A DNA stretch of 6,678 bases from an uncultured Holophagales bacterium (GCA_937864895.1 CALMDF010000459.1:1-6678), one strand, 5' to 3'; counted from the stretch's first letter, positions 1-6,134 are shown. Translations and numbers: made by a program. Notes: generated by a model from the sequence alone, not told the origin.

Positions 1-1262
1 CGCTCGACGTTCTCGACGACGACGATCGCGTCGTCGACGACCATCCCGATGGCCAGGACGATGCCGAAGAGCGTCAGGAGGTTGATCGAGAAGCCGAGCG
101 CGAGCATTCCGCTGAAAGTGCCGACGAGCGCGACGAAGATCGCCGTCGTGCAGATGACCGTCGCGCGGAAGCTCTGGAGGAAGAGGTAGACGACGAGGAC
201 GACGAGGATCACCGCCTCGAAGAGGGTGTGGACGACCTCCTCGATCGAGATCCTCACGAAGTCGGTCGTGTCGAGGGCGACGAGGTAGTCGATGCCGTTC
301 GGCATCGTCTTCTTCAGCCCCTCCATCGTCTCGCGTACGGACTTCGAGACCTCGAGGCCGTTGGCGCCGGGCTGCTGGTAGACCGCGATGAGGGTGGCGG
401 GCGCCCCGTCGAGCTTGTTCTCGTTGGTGTAGAGCCTGAGGCCCACGTCGGCGCGGGCGACGTCGCGGAGCTTGACGATCGCACTCCCGTCCTGGCTCGC
501 GCGGAGGATGATCTTCTCGTACTCCGACGGCTCGACGAACCGCGGCTGGGTGACGACCGGGAAGGTCTGCTCGACCTTCCCGGTGCCGGGGCGCGCGCCG
601 ATCTGCCCGGCCCCGAAGAGGGCGTTCTGGTTCGCGACGGCGCCCTGGAGGTCGCTCGTCGTGATGCCGAGCGAGGCCATCCTGTCGGGGTCCATCCAGA
701 TCCGCATCGCCTGGTCGGGAGTCCCCATGACCGCCGCGTCGCCGGCCCCGTTCACCCTCTTGATCGCGTCGAGGACGTAGACGTTCGCGTAGTTGGCGAC
801 GTAGTCCGGCTTGTACCGCCCGTCCTTGTTGAAGAGCGCGATGAGCATCATGATGCTCGACGACTTCTTCTGGACCGTGACCCCCTGCGACTTGACGAGG
901 TCGGGGAGCTGCGGCAGCGCGAGGTTCACCCGGTTCTGCACCTGGACCTGCGCGATGTCGGGGTCGGTCTCGAGCGAGAAGAAGACGGTGAGCGTCATCA
1001 TCCCGTTGCTCGAGCTCGTCGACGTCATGTAGAGCATGTTGTCGACGCCGTTGATCTGGGCCTCGATGGGGGCGGCGACCGCGTCGGCCACCGTCCTCGA
1101 GTCGGCCCCCGGGTAGACGGCCGTGACCGTCACCTGCACCGGGGTGATCTGCGGGTACTGCGCCACCGGCAGGATGAACATGCAGACCCCGCCGGCGATG
1201 ACGATGATGAGCGAGACGACCGTCGCGAAGATGGGCCGCTGGATGAAGAACTTCGAGAACAC
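1..1262 (-). CDS. RND multidrug efflux pump, inner-membrane transporter (AcrB/MexB-like, HAE1 family), N-terminal part
   Basis: This is the proton-driven inner-membrane pump of a tripartite efflux system, exporting hydrophobic or amphiphilic compounds across both membranes together with an adaptor and an outer-membrane channel. Only 420 codons are visible; the gene continues past the left edge, so the second half (about 600 residues in this family) is missing from view. The N-terminus reads (V/M)FSKFFIQRPIFATVV, the canonical RND start leading into TM1, and this fixes the GTG at 1262 as the start. A GAGG at 1269-1272 lies 6 bases upstream of it. A periplasmic porter region follows (PQITPVQVTVTAVYPGADS near residues 35-55; later ASLGITTSDLQGAVANQN and SQDGSAIVKLRDVA). 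TM2 to TM4 come near the edge, ending in LAIGMVVDDAIVVVENVE. Asp410 and Asp411 correspond to the AcrB proton-relay pair Asp407/Asp408, so spacing matches AcrB almost without gaps. It lies 16 bases after the adaptor stop codon. The family is certain; the substrate cannot be read from the sequence. Confidence 0.96.
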   Translation of the reverse strand, partial: MFSKFFIQRPIFATVVSLIIVIAGGVCMFILPVAQYPQITPVQVTVTAVYPGADSRTVADAVAAPIEAQINGVDNMLYMTSTSSSNGMMTLTVFFSLETDPDIAQVQVQNRVNLALPQLPDLVKSQGVTVQKKSSSIMMLIALFNKDGRYKPDYVANYANVYVLDAIKRVNGAGDAAVMGTPDQAMRIWMDPDRMASLGITTSDLQGAVANQNALFGAGQIGARPGTGKVEQTFPVVTQPRFVEPSEYEKIILRASQDGSAIVKLRDVARADVGLRLYTNENKLDGAPATLIAVYQQPGANGLEVSKSVRETMEGLKKTMPNGIDYLVALDTTDFVRISIEEVVHTLFEAVILVVLVVYLFLQSFRATVICTTAIFVALVGTFSGMLALGFSINLLTLFGIVLAIGMVVDDAIVVVENVE

Positions 1263-1277
1263 GGCTCGCCTCGCCCC

Positions 1278-1306
1278 GTCAGCCGGCGCTCTTGGCGCCG
1301 GCTGAC
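1278..1306 (-). promoter_or_regulatory. Intercistronic hairpin over the adaptor stop codon
   Basis: GTCAGCCGGCGC (1278-1289) and GCGCCGGCTGAC (1295-1306) are perfect inverted repeats: 12 pairs with a 5-base loop. On the minus-strand mRNA the 3' arm contains the adaptor TGA (1279-1281). The pump ribosome-binding site GAGG (1269-1272) and GTG start (1262) begin a few bases beyond the stem. There is no U-tract after the stem, so a simple intrinsic terminator is unlikely. A ribosome ending translation of the adaptor would unfold it, which suggests translational coupling, mRNA end protection or partial attenuation. The structure is seen directly; the role is inferred. Confidence 0.55.
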
Positions 1307-2469
1307 TTCACCGTCACCGGGCTCCCGGGGCGCAGCAGCATGCCGCCGTCGACGACGACGCGGTCGCCGACGGAGAGCCCCTCGTCGATGAACCAGTCGT
1401 CCCCGTGCCAGCCGCCGGCCACGACGGGGCGAAGCTCGGCCTTGCCGTCGGGCGAAACCACCCAGACGAAGCTTCCCTTGGCCCCCTGCTGGACGGACCG
1501 CTGAGGCACCAGGATCGCCTTCGGGCGGACGGCCCCGTGGATTCGGGCGCGGACGTGCTGGTTTGGACGGAGGAGCCCGTCCGGGTTCTGGAAGCTCGCC
1601 CTGACGAGGAAGGTCCCGGTGGACGGGTTGAAGGACGGGTCCGCGAAGGTGATCCTGCCCCGGTTCGGGAAGGGCGCGCCGTCCGGGAGGAGGATTTCGA
1701 CTTCGTACTGCCCGCTCTTCGGCGGGACGACGATCCCCTTGGCGATCCGGTCGCGGAGCCGCTGCATCTCGCCCTCGGAAAGGCTGAAGTTGACCCACAT
1801 CGGCGAGAGGACCGCGACCGTCGTCAGCTGGCTGTTCTGAGAGCTGATGTAGGTGCCGTCCTGCTGGAGGGCCGCCGACGTGATCCCGGTCACGGGGGAC
1901 GTGATCGTGCAGTACGAGAGGTTCAGCTCGTAGCCCGCGAGCTCGGCCTTCGCCTGCTCGACGCTTGCCGCGGTCGATTCGAAGTGCCCCGTCGCGTCCT
2001 CGAGGTCCTTCTGCGAGAGGGCGTTCTCCGCCGCGAGCGGGCGGGTGCGCTCCAGGTTCAGCCGCGCGGTCTCGAGAGAGGCCTGCTGGCGGGAGAGCGC
2101 CGCTTTCGCGGCGTCCACCTGGACCTGGAACGGCTTTCTGTCCATGAGGAAGAGGACGTCTCCCTCCCGGACGAACGCTCCCTCGGTGTAGACCCGGCGC
2201 TCGAGAAAGCCGTTGACGCGCGCCTGGATGCTGACCTGGCGGGAACTCTGGGTCTGGGCGATGTACTCGGCGGAGATCGGGACGTCGCGCGCGGCGACGG
2301 TGACGACCGAGACCTCCGCTGGCGGCGGCGCAGCCGCCGGCTTCGCCCTCGTGCAGCCCGCGAGAAGCAGGACGCCCAGAGCGAGGAGGCCGCACCGGTT
2401 CCCGGTCCGTCCGCCGAACGATTGCAGCTCGTCTCTCCCGCCTGACATGAAGCGTCCGGTCTGGGCCAT
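1279..2469 (-). CDS. RND efflux periplasmic adaptor lipoprotein (AcrA/MexA-like membrane fusion protein)
   Basis: This 396-residue adaptor bridges the RND pump encoded directly downstream and an outer-membrane channel. It has a lipoprotein signal: basic n-region near Arg21-Arg25, hydrophobic LLALGVLLLAGC, lipobox L-A-G-C, lipidated Cys39. The mature protein follows the family order. An N-terminal lipoyl half reads VSIQARVNGFLERR with the EGAFVREGDVLFLMD motif at about 96-110. A helical hairpin at about 113-182 has heptad-like Ala/Leu/Gln/Glu spacing and the ALSQKDLEDA turn. The returning lipoyl half is YCTITSPVTGIT (186-197), followed by a beta-barrel with FADPSFNPSTGTFLVRA (275-291) and a membrane-proximal domain ending in GDRVVVDGG. 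I chose ATG 2469 because AGGAGG sits 5 bases before it. ATG 2580, 2487 and 2448 are also in frame but lack such a site, and 2580 gives an unnatural pre-signal extension. The coding end overlaps a 12-bp hairpin. Family certain; start probable. Confidence 0.95.
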   Translation of the reverse strand: MAQTGRFMSGGRDELQSFGGRTGNRCGLLALGVLLLAGCTRAKPAAAPPPAEVSVVTVAARDVPISAEYIAQTQSSRQVSIQARVNGFLERRVYTEGAFVREGDVLFLMDRKPFQVQVDAAKAALSRQQASLETARLNLERTRPLAAENALSQKDLEDATGHFESTAASVEQAKAELAGYELNLSYCTITSPVTGITSAALQQDGTYISSQNSQLTTVAVLSPMWVNFSLSEGEMQRLRDRIAKGIVVPPKSGQYEVEILLPDGAPFPNRGRITFADPSFNPSTGTFLVRASFQNPDGLLRPNQHVRARIHGAVRPKAILVPQRSVQQGAKGSFVWVVSPDGKAELRPVVAGGWHGDDWFIDEGLSVGDRVVVDGGMLLRPGSPVTVKSAGAKSAG

Positions 2470-2473
2470 CTCG

Positions 2474-2479
2474 TCCTCC
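2474..2479 (-). promoter_or_regulatory. Shine-Dalgarno site deciding the adaptor start
   Basis: On the minus strand AGGAGG occurs 5 bases before ATG 2469. It is the strongest ribosome-binding site near any in-frame start of the adaptor and decides the start among four candidates (2580, 2487, 2469, 2448). Confidence 0.7.
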
Positions 2480-2514
2480 TGCGCCATTCGGAGTAACAAC
2501 GGACCAGCGTCGAC

Positions 2515-2538
2515 GGTGGGATCGACGTCGATCCGACC
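2515..2538. promoter_or_regulatory. 24-bp near-perfect palindrome upstream of the efflux operon (operator candidate)
   Basis: The core GGATCGACGTCGATCC (2519-2534) is a perfect 16-bp palindrome. With one mismatched pair (G2518/G2535) it extends through GGT (2515-2517) and ACC (2536-2538), so 11 of 12 half-site pairs match. It lies 46-69 bases before the adaptor start codon. RND operons are commonly controlled by TetR- or MarR-type repressors that bind palindromes of this size. No such regulator gene is in the window, so the binding protein is unknown. The palindrome is seen; operator function is inferred. Confidence 0.45.
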
Positions 2539-2625
2539 TGAGACATAGTCGTCGCCAAACGGGCTTCGGCGCCGGGCCACGAACAGGTCAGCCCCGAACG
2601 TTTTTGGACGCCTCGCCGGGGAGTC

Positions 2626-2654
2626 AGAATAAGAGCCTTGCTGCTTCGCCGCAA
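2626..2654 (-). promoter_or_regulatory. Weak sigma70-like promoter candidate for the efflux operon
   Basis: On the minus strand TTGCGG (2649-2654) and TATTCT (2626-2631) are separated by 17 bases, matching 3/6 and 4/6 of the consensus hexamers. The -35 hexamer lies inside the hairpin at 2633-2659. Transcription from here would give a leader of about 150 bases containing the 2515-2538 palindrome. I saw no better promoter between this site and the adaptor, but the match is poor and could be chance. Confidence 0.25.
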
Positions 2655-2659
2655 GGCTC
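2633..2659 (-). terminator. Hairpin after the AbiEii-tail gene, possible terminator
   Basis: GAGCCTTGC (2633-2641) and GCAAGGCTC (2651-2659) form a perfect 9-bp stem with a 9-base loop. On the minus strand the stem begins 32 bases past the stop codon of the 2692-3684 gene and is followed by TTATTCT, a weak U-rich tail. This fits a Rho-independent terminator separating that gene from the efflux operon, though the tail is short. Confidence 0.5.
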
Positions 2660-2691
2660 GATATCAGCGCTTTCCCGGAGCCGGACCGGAA

Positions 2692-3684
2692 TCAGCCGGG
2701 GCGGCTTCTCGCCCTCCTCCGGTGCTCCCCGGCGACGTCGACGACCCGACTCTGGATCGCCAGCGGTCGCGCCGGCGGGACGAGCAGGTGTCCCACCTTC
2801 GACCGGAAGAACTCCTTCACGGTCTCCCAGTCGTCCCGGCCTTCGCCCGGCAGCGCCGACTCCCTCTCGGCGTCCTCGAACCACGTGAGCGCCCGGAGCA
2901 GGAGTGCGTCGTTCACCTCCTGGCGGAAGACGCGCCGGATCGAGGAGAAGCACTCGGCGATGCCGAGCCCGTTCGACTGGAGGGTGACGTAGAGGTCGAA
3001 GAAGTCGCGGCGTGTCCCGCGGTCGAGGATCGCGTGGAGCTTCGTCGCGAGGAGACCCGTCACGTTCAGGCGCTGGTCCTCGACAAAGGGGAGGAGCTCG
3101 TCGACAGCTGAAACGGCGACGTCGGCGCCATTCCTGTCCGGCTCGAGGAGGTCGACGCTTCGAGCGGGAACCCTCATGCCCCGGTCGCACGCGGCGGCTT
3201 CGGCGAGGCCGCGGCTCTTCGGGCGCCACCCGGGGCGCCTCAACGCCTGGTGCAGCGCGAGCCAGGGAAGGCCCGACGCGAAGCTGACGGCGGCGAGGTC
3301 TCCGTAGTTGAAGCAGTAGAACGCGAGCTGGTGTCCGGGCACCAGGCTCTCGGGGACGAGGTTGTAGAGCGCCTCCCGGACGGGCCGGGGCAGGTCTCGC
3401 ACCCGGTACGACGGTGTCGGGAGCGTGTCGAGGAGCTTGTAGACGGTCGCGCGTGAAGGGGGCTGGATGCGGGCCCGCCGGCAGCGCCTTCCGATCTCGG
3501 CGAGGGCCTCGGTCATGCCCGGCCGATCCTGGCCCGAGAACGCCTCGGCGACCGCGTCCAGGACGCGAGGATCGAGCCGCGAACGCCCCCGATCCGATCG
3601 CGGGCGACGGTTCGAGCCGCCGTCCGGCGAGCCCAGGCGCCGTTCTGCGCGCCGAAGCGAGGCGGCGAGGTCGAAGGGAGCCAT
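2692..3684 (-). CDS. Uncharacterised N-terminal domain joined to the C-terminal part of an AbiEii/AbiGii-type nucleotidyltransferase
   Basis: The 330-residue product has two unlike halves. From about residue 185 on it matches the C-terminal part of AbiEii-family proteins, the nucleotidyltransferase toxins of type IV toxin-antitoxin and phage-defence pairs. The signature is GLLATKLHAILDRGTRRDFFDLY (210-232), then LLLRALTWFEDAERE (261-275) and DDWETVKEFF (284-293). The catalytic front of the family, a GG(S/T) motif followed by a DxD pair, is absent, and there is no room for it in any frame. Residues 1-170 are a different domain: basic N-terminus, a possible helix-turn-helix around RIQPPSRATVYKLLDTL (72-88), then VPGHQLAFYCFNYGDLAAVSFASGLPWLALHQ in pieces across 115-146. 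I do not recognise this half with certainty; it may be an antitoxin-type partner. The ATG at 3684 follows AAGG by 5 bases and a good promoter. The gene may be expressed but lack transferase activity, or be the relic of a two-gene locus. Confidence 0.75.
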   Translation of the reverse strand: MAPFDLAASLRRAERRLGSPDGGSNRRPRSDRGRSRLDPRVLDAVAEAFSGQDRPGMTEALAEIGRRCRRARIQPPSRATVYKLLDTLPTPSYRVRDLPRPVREALYNLVPESLVPGHQLAFYCFNYGDLAAVSFASGLPWLALHQALRRPGWRPKSRGLAEAAACDRGMRVPARSVDLLEPDRNGADVAVSAVDELLPFVEDQRLNVTGLLATKLHAILDRGTRRDFFDLYVTLQSNGLGIAECFSSIRRVFRQEVNDALLLRALTWFEDAERESALPGEGRDDWETVKEFFRSKVGHLLVPPARPLAIQSRVVDVAGEHRRRARSRPG

Positions 3685-3694
3685 CGCGGCCTTA

Positions 3695-3722
3695 ATTCTA
3701 GACGGATTTCACCCTATCGCAA
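3695..3722 (-). promoter_or_regulatory. Sigma70-like promoter for the AbiEii-tail gene
   Basis: On the minus strand TTGCGA (3717-3722, 4/6 match) and TAGAAT (3695-3700, 5/6 match) are separated by 16 bases. The surrounding DNA is unusually AT-rich for this window. The expected transcription start is only a few bases before ATG 3684, so the mRNA would have a very short leader of about 5 bases, close to leaderless. Confidence 0.5.
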
Positions 3723-3726
3723 GACA

Positions 3727-3738
3727 GTTCCGCGGAAC
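3727..3738. promoter_or_regulatory. 12-bp palindrome just upstream of the -35 element
   Basis: GTTCCGCGGAAC is a perfect 12-bp palindrome four bases upstream of the -35 hexamer of the AbiEii-tail gene. Its position would suit an activator or autoregulator site, which is of interest because the N-terminal half of that gene may bind DNA. A palindrome this short and GC-rich can occur by chance. Confidence 0.25.
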
Positions 3739-3743
3739 CAGCG

Positions 3744-3770
3744 GCCCGGCCCGGAGGAACCGGGCCGGGC
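3744..3770 (-). terminator. Strong GC hairpin after the small secreted-protein gene
   Basis: GCCCGGCCCGG (3744-3754) and CCGGGCCGGGC (3760-3770) form a perfect 11-bp stem with loop AGGAA. The stem starts 17 bases past the stop codon of the 3788-4165 gene. No U-tract follows, so termination would depend on stem strength or on Rho. It separates that gene from the promoter of the next minus-strand gene. Confidence 0.55.
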
Positions 3771-3787
3771 GCGTTAGACGCCTGCAG

Positions 3788-4165
3788 CTACTTCTTCTGG
3801 AGCAGGGTGAGCTTCATCGCCTTGCCGGCGAGATTGGCGGACCCCTCGACCCCGGCCGGCGTGCACGTGAGAACCCAGACGACCCCGTTCTTGGGGTTCG
3901 TCAGGATCACCTGGTTCCCGCTGACGCCTCCCGGCATCGTGAGCTGCTGGTTTCCCGCCGTGACGGTGAACTCGACGTAGGAGCCGTCGTTCTTGGCGAC
4001 CTTGATGGTCCCCTTGCCGGCGACCGTCTTGTCCTCGGACGCGACCGCGTAGTCGAAGGAGGTGCCGACCTTGAGCCCCTCGCCGCACTGGGCCGGGGCG
4101 GACGGGGCAAACGCGAGGACGGCGCCGACGAGGACGGAAGCGCCGATGAGGAACGGATGACGCAT
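3788..4165 (-). CDS. Small secreted protein of unknown function
   Basis: The 125-residue product begins MRHPFLIGASVLVGAVLAFA, a clear Sec signal peptide with predicted cleavage after SAPA (residue 25). The mature part has about 100 residues. There is no lipobox: Cys27 follows PAQ, not a lipobox such as LAG. The mature part alternates polar and hydrophobic residues with Gly/Asn turns (KGTIKVAKNDGSYVEFTVTA; NGVVWVLTCTPAG), suggesting a small all-beta fold. Cys27 and Cys101 could form a disulphide, consistent with a periplasmic or extracellular place. The start ATG at 4165 has GGGAG 9 bases before it. TATCAT at 4190-4195 could be its -10 hexamer, but no good -35 is visible. It is transcribed divergently from the DcaP-like gene. 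I do not recognise a family and assign no function; the coding call rests on the signal peptide and ribosome-binding site. Confidence 0.8.
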   Translation of the reverse strand: MRHPFLIGASVLVGAVLAFAPSAPAQCGEGLKVGTSFDYAVASEDKTVAGKGTIKVAKNDGSYVEFTVTAGNQQLTMPGGVSGNQVILTNPKNGVVWVLTCTPAGVEGSANLAGKAMKLTLLQKK

Positions 4166-4303
4166 GTTGCAGATCTCCCTTCGCCGCCGATGATAGTTCG
4201 GCCCCGGCCGCCGGGTGTGCCCCTGGTGCGATGGCGTCGCTTTTCGGCAACTCGCGCCGTCCCGTTCCGGACACCGCTGCTGGTGCTAGCCTTCCCGGGA
4301 GCG
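4166..4303. other. Divergent intergenic region between the small secreted gene and the DcaP-like gene
   Basis: This 138-base region must hold the start signals for both divergent genes. It contains GGGAG for the minus gene, TATCAT (minus, 4190-4195) as a possible -10, and GGGAG at 4297-4301 only 2 bases before ATG 4304. I could not find a convincing -35/-10 pair on the plus strand. No other gene is seen in it. Confidence 0.4.
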
Positions 4304-6025
4304 ATGGGACACGGCGAGCGCGAGGATCCCGGTTCGATCGGAGCTGCCGCAGGTGGCCGTCGTCGGGGAGGCCCTCTTCCCGGCCGGCGCATCTCCGGGG
4401 CCTGCCTCGTCGCCTGCATTCTCTGGCTCGTCGCCGGCCCGCTCGGTGCACAGTCGGCCCCTCCTTCCGCCGCCCCCCCCGAAAAGCCCGTGGCGTCAAG
4501 CGTGAACAAGCCGGTGCCGGCAAAGAAGAAGCCGAAGCCGAAGGACCCCTTCACGGCCGCGCAGAGGCGCGAGCTGGAGAAGATCGTCGAGGAGGCCCGG
4601 AAGGCCCTCGTGAAGGAGCGCGAGGAGGTCGAGGCGGCGATGGCGCAGCTTCGGGCCGAGCGCGAGGCCCTCGAGCGCGAGAAGGCCGAGGTCGCGGCGA
4701 AGCAGGCAGCCGTCGAGGAGCACGCGGCGAAGGTCGAGGCGCTCGCGACGGAGCTGGAGACGCAGAGGCTCCGCCTCGACGAGATCTCCCAGTCGATCCC
4801 GACGCTCGTCCAGCCCTCGCAGGAGCTCGCCGAGCGCCTCGCGAAGCTCGAGGAGACGTCCCGCAAGAAGCCCGAGCTCCCGTCGGAGGTCGTTTCCGCG
4901 GGGGACTTCCCGGGCTCGATCCGGATCCCGGGGTCCCTCGGCGCGATCAAGTTCGGCGGCTCCGTCTGGGTCAGCGCGGTGAGCACGCTGGACGCGCTCG
5001 GCTCGGACGATCGCTTCCTGACGTACACCATCCCCGTCGTGGGCGACCCGGGGGCCGAGAAGGGACCCCGGACGTCGTTCTGGGCGAATCCGAGCAGGCT
5101 CAACTTCGACTTCCGGACGAAGGGCCCGGGCGACAGGGCGATCCGGTCCTTCGTCGAGGGGGATTTCGCCGGTCCCTCCAACGGGTTCCGGCTCCGGCAC
5201 GCCTACGTCCAGTACGGCGGGGTCCTCGCGGGCCAGACCTGGTCGACGTTCTCCGACCCGGACGCGGACCACGGCGACCTCGACTTCGAAGGCGTGAACC
5301 CGGAGAACGTCCAGCGGCAGGCGCAGTTCCGGTACACGCGGCGCGTCCTCCCCTCGCTCCTCATGGCCGCGGCGGTCGAGTACCCGAACGCCTCGCTCAC
5401 CGACACGGACGGGCAGACCGTCCGCGCCGTGAACCAGACCCCCGACTTCGTCCTCCGCGCCACGTGGACCCGGTGGGCCGCCACCCGCCTCCAGGGGTCC
5501 GCCGTCCTCAGGAACATCCGCGGGGAGTCGGCCTCCCGTCCCCACGAGACCCAGAAGGCGACCGGATGGGGACTCTCCGCAAGCGGGACGCTCTCACAGC
5601 TCCCGTGGGCCTCCCGCGACGAGATCACGTTCCAGGTCAACGGAGGGACGGGAATCGCCCGGTTCATCAACGACCTGAACTCGGCCGGGGGCCAGGACGG
5701 CGCCTTCGACCCGGCCACCGGCGAACTCGAACTGCTGAGCCACTGGGGCTGGTACGCGGCCTACCTCCACCGCTGGCGCGGGCGGGCGGGAGAGCCGGGC
5801 GAGATGCACTCCTCTGCCGTCCTCGGCAACGTCCACGTGGACAACCTCGAGTTCCAGGCTTCCAGCGCCTACCGGACCACGAGCCGCTTCAGCCTGAACC
5901 TCGTCTGGACCCCGGCCCGCAACTCGGACCTCGGCATCCAGTACATCTGGGGTCAGAGGACGAACCGCAACGGAGCCTCCGGCGAGGCCCGTCAGATCCA
6001 GGTCCGCGCGCGGTACAACTTCTGA
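4304..6025 (+). CDS. DcaP-like trimeric outer-membrane channel with N-terminal coiled coil
   Basis: The 573-residue product resembles the DcaP family, trimeric outer-membrane porins studied in Acinetobacter and linked to uptake of negatively charged organic compounds such as dicarboxylates. A signal peptide spans about 28-49 (RRISGACLVACILWLVAGPLGA, cleaved before Gln50). A Pro/Lys-rich linker follows (55-80), then a long charged coiled coil (about 85-187: LEKIVEEARKALVKEREEVE onward), as expected for a periplasmic or trimerisation stalk. The barrel starts at GSIRIPGSLGAIKFGGSVWV. It carries family-type segments: FVEGDF (283-288), FRLRHAYVQYGGVLAGQTWSTF (295-316, the clearest) and DLDFEG with QRQAQFRYTRR (325-347). 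It ends in YNF, the C-terminal Phe signature for barrel insertion. The open frame runs upstream to 3467 on the plus strand, but that part is antisense to other genes. ATG 4304 is the last in-frame start before the signal peptide. It leaves a long 30-residue n-region and a Shine-Dalgarno only 2 bases away, so the exact start is uncertain. Substrate unknown. Confidence 0.88.
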   Translation: MGHGEREDPGSIGAAAGGRRRGGPLPGRRISGACLVACILWLVAGPLGAQSAPPSAAPPEKPVASSVNKPVPAKKKPKPKDPFTAAQRRELEKIVEEARKALVKEREEVEAAMAQLRAEREALEREKAEVAAKQAAVEEHAAKVEALATELETQRLRLDEISQSIPTLVQPSQELAERLAKLEETSRKKPELPSEVVSAGDFPGSIRIPGSLGAIKFGGSVWVSAVSTLDALGSDDRFLTYTIPVVGDPGAEKGPRTSFWANPSRLNFDFRTKGPGDRAIRSFVEGDFAGPSNGFRLRHAYVQYGGVLAGQTWSTFSDPDADHGDLDFEGVNPENVQRQAQFRYTRRVLPSLLMAAAVEYPNASLTDTDGQTVRAVNQTPDFVLRATWTRWAATRLQGSAVLRNIRGESASRPHETQKATGWGLSASGTLSQLPWASRDEITFQVNGGTGIARFINDLNSAGGQDGAFDPATGELELLSHWGWYAAYLHRWRGRAGEPGEMHSSAVLGNVHVDNLEFQASSAYRTTSRFSLNLVWTPARNSDLGIQYIWGQRTNRNGASGEARQIQVRARYNF

Positions 6026-6029
6026 CGCT

Positions 6030-6048
6030 CGCCGGAGGATTTCCGGCG
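6030..6048 (+). terminator. Short hairpin after the DcaP-like gene
   Basis: CGCCGGA (6030-6036) and TCCGGCG (6042-6048) form a 7-bp stem with loop GGATT, starting 4 bases after the TGA. There is no U-tract, so this is a weak terminator candidate. It could instead stabilise the mRNA 3' end. Confidence 0.35.
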
Positions 6049-6134
6049 GCATCTGCCTTGCACGCCGCTACGAGGGACACTTTTCAGGACTTTCCGACGA
6101 ACGGCACGCCGTGCTCCTCATGACCCCGGAAAGA

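Noticed and set aside
228..2445. Long plus-strand open frames opposite the pump and adaptor genes
   Set aside because: Their compositions are Arg/Asp/Val/Leu-rich without domains, while the minus frames carry unmistakable RND and adaptor motifs.
2470..2580. Adaptor start at ATG 2580 (433 residues)
   Set aside because: It would place 75 residues before the lipobox Cys and translate through the palindrome; AGGAGG before ATG 2469 supports the later start.
3100..3230. A frameshift hiding the AbiEii catalytic motifs
   Set aside because: The junction is too short to encode the missing lobe of about 70 or more residues, and no other frame shows the GG(S/T) or DxD motifs; deletion or fusion explains it better.
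3727..3738. LexA-type SOS box
   Set aside because: The palindrome is GTTC-N4-GAAC, the reverse orientation of the GAAC-N4-GTTC pattern, and no SOS gene is adjacent.
3467..4303. Upstream plus-strand extension of the DcaP-like open frame (total 852 codons)
   Set aside because: This part is antisense to the fusion gene start and the small secreted gene, is Arg/Gly-rich as expected of a GC-rich shadow frame, and precedes the signal peptide of the real protein.
3907..5545. Long minus-strand open frames opposite the DcaP-like gene
   Set aside because: Low-complexity Ser/Arg/Leu/Glu-rich translations typical of shadow frames; the plus frame has a signal peptide, coiled coil and barrel with terminal Phe.
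6058..6086. Plus-strand promoter TTGCAC with 17-base spacing before the DUF3300 gene
   Set aside because: The hexamer at the -10 position (TTTTCA) matches the consensus poorly.
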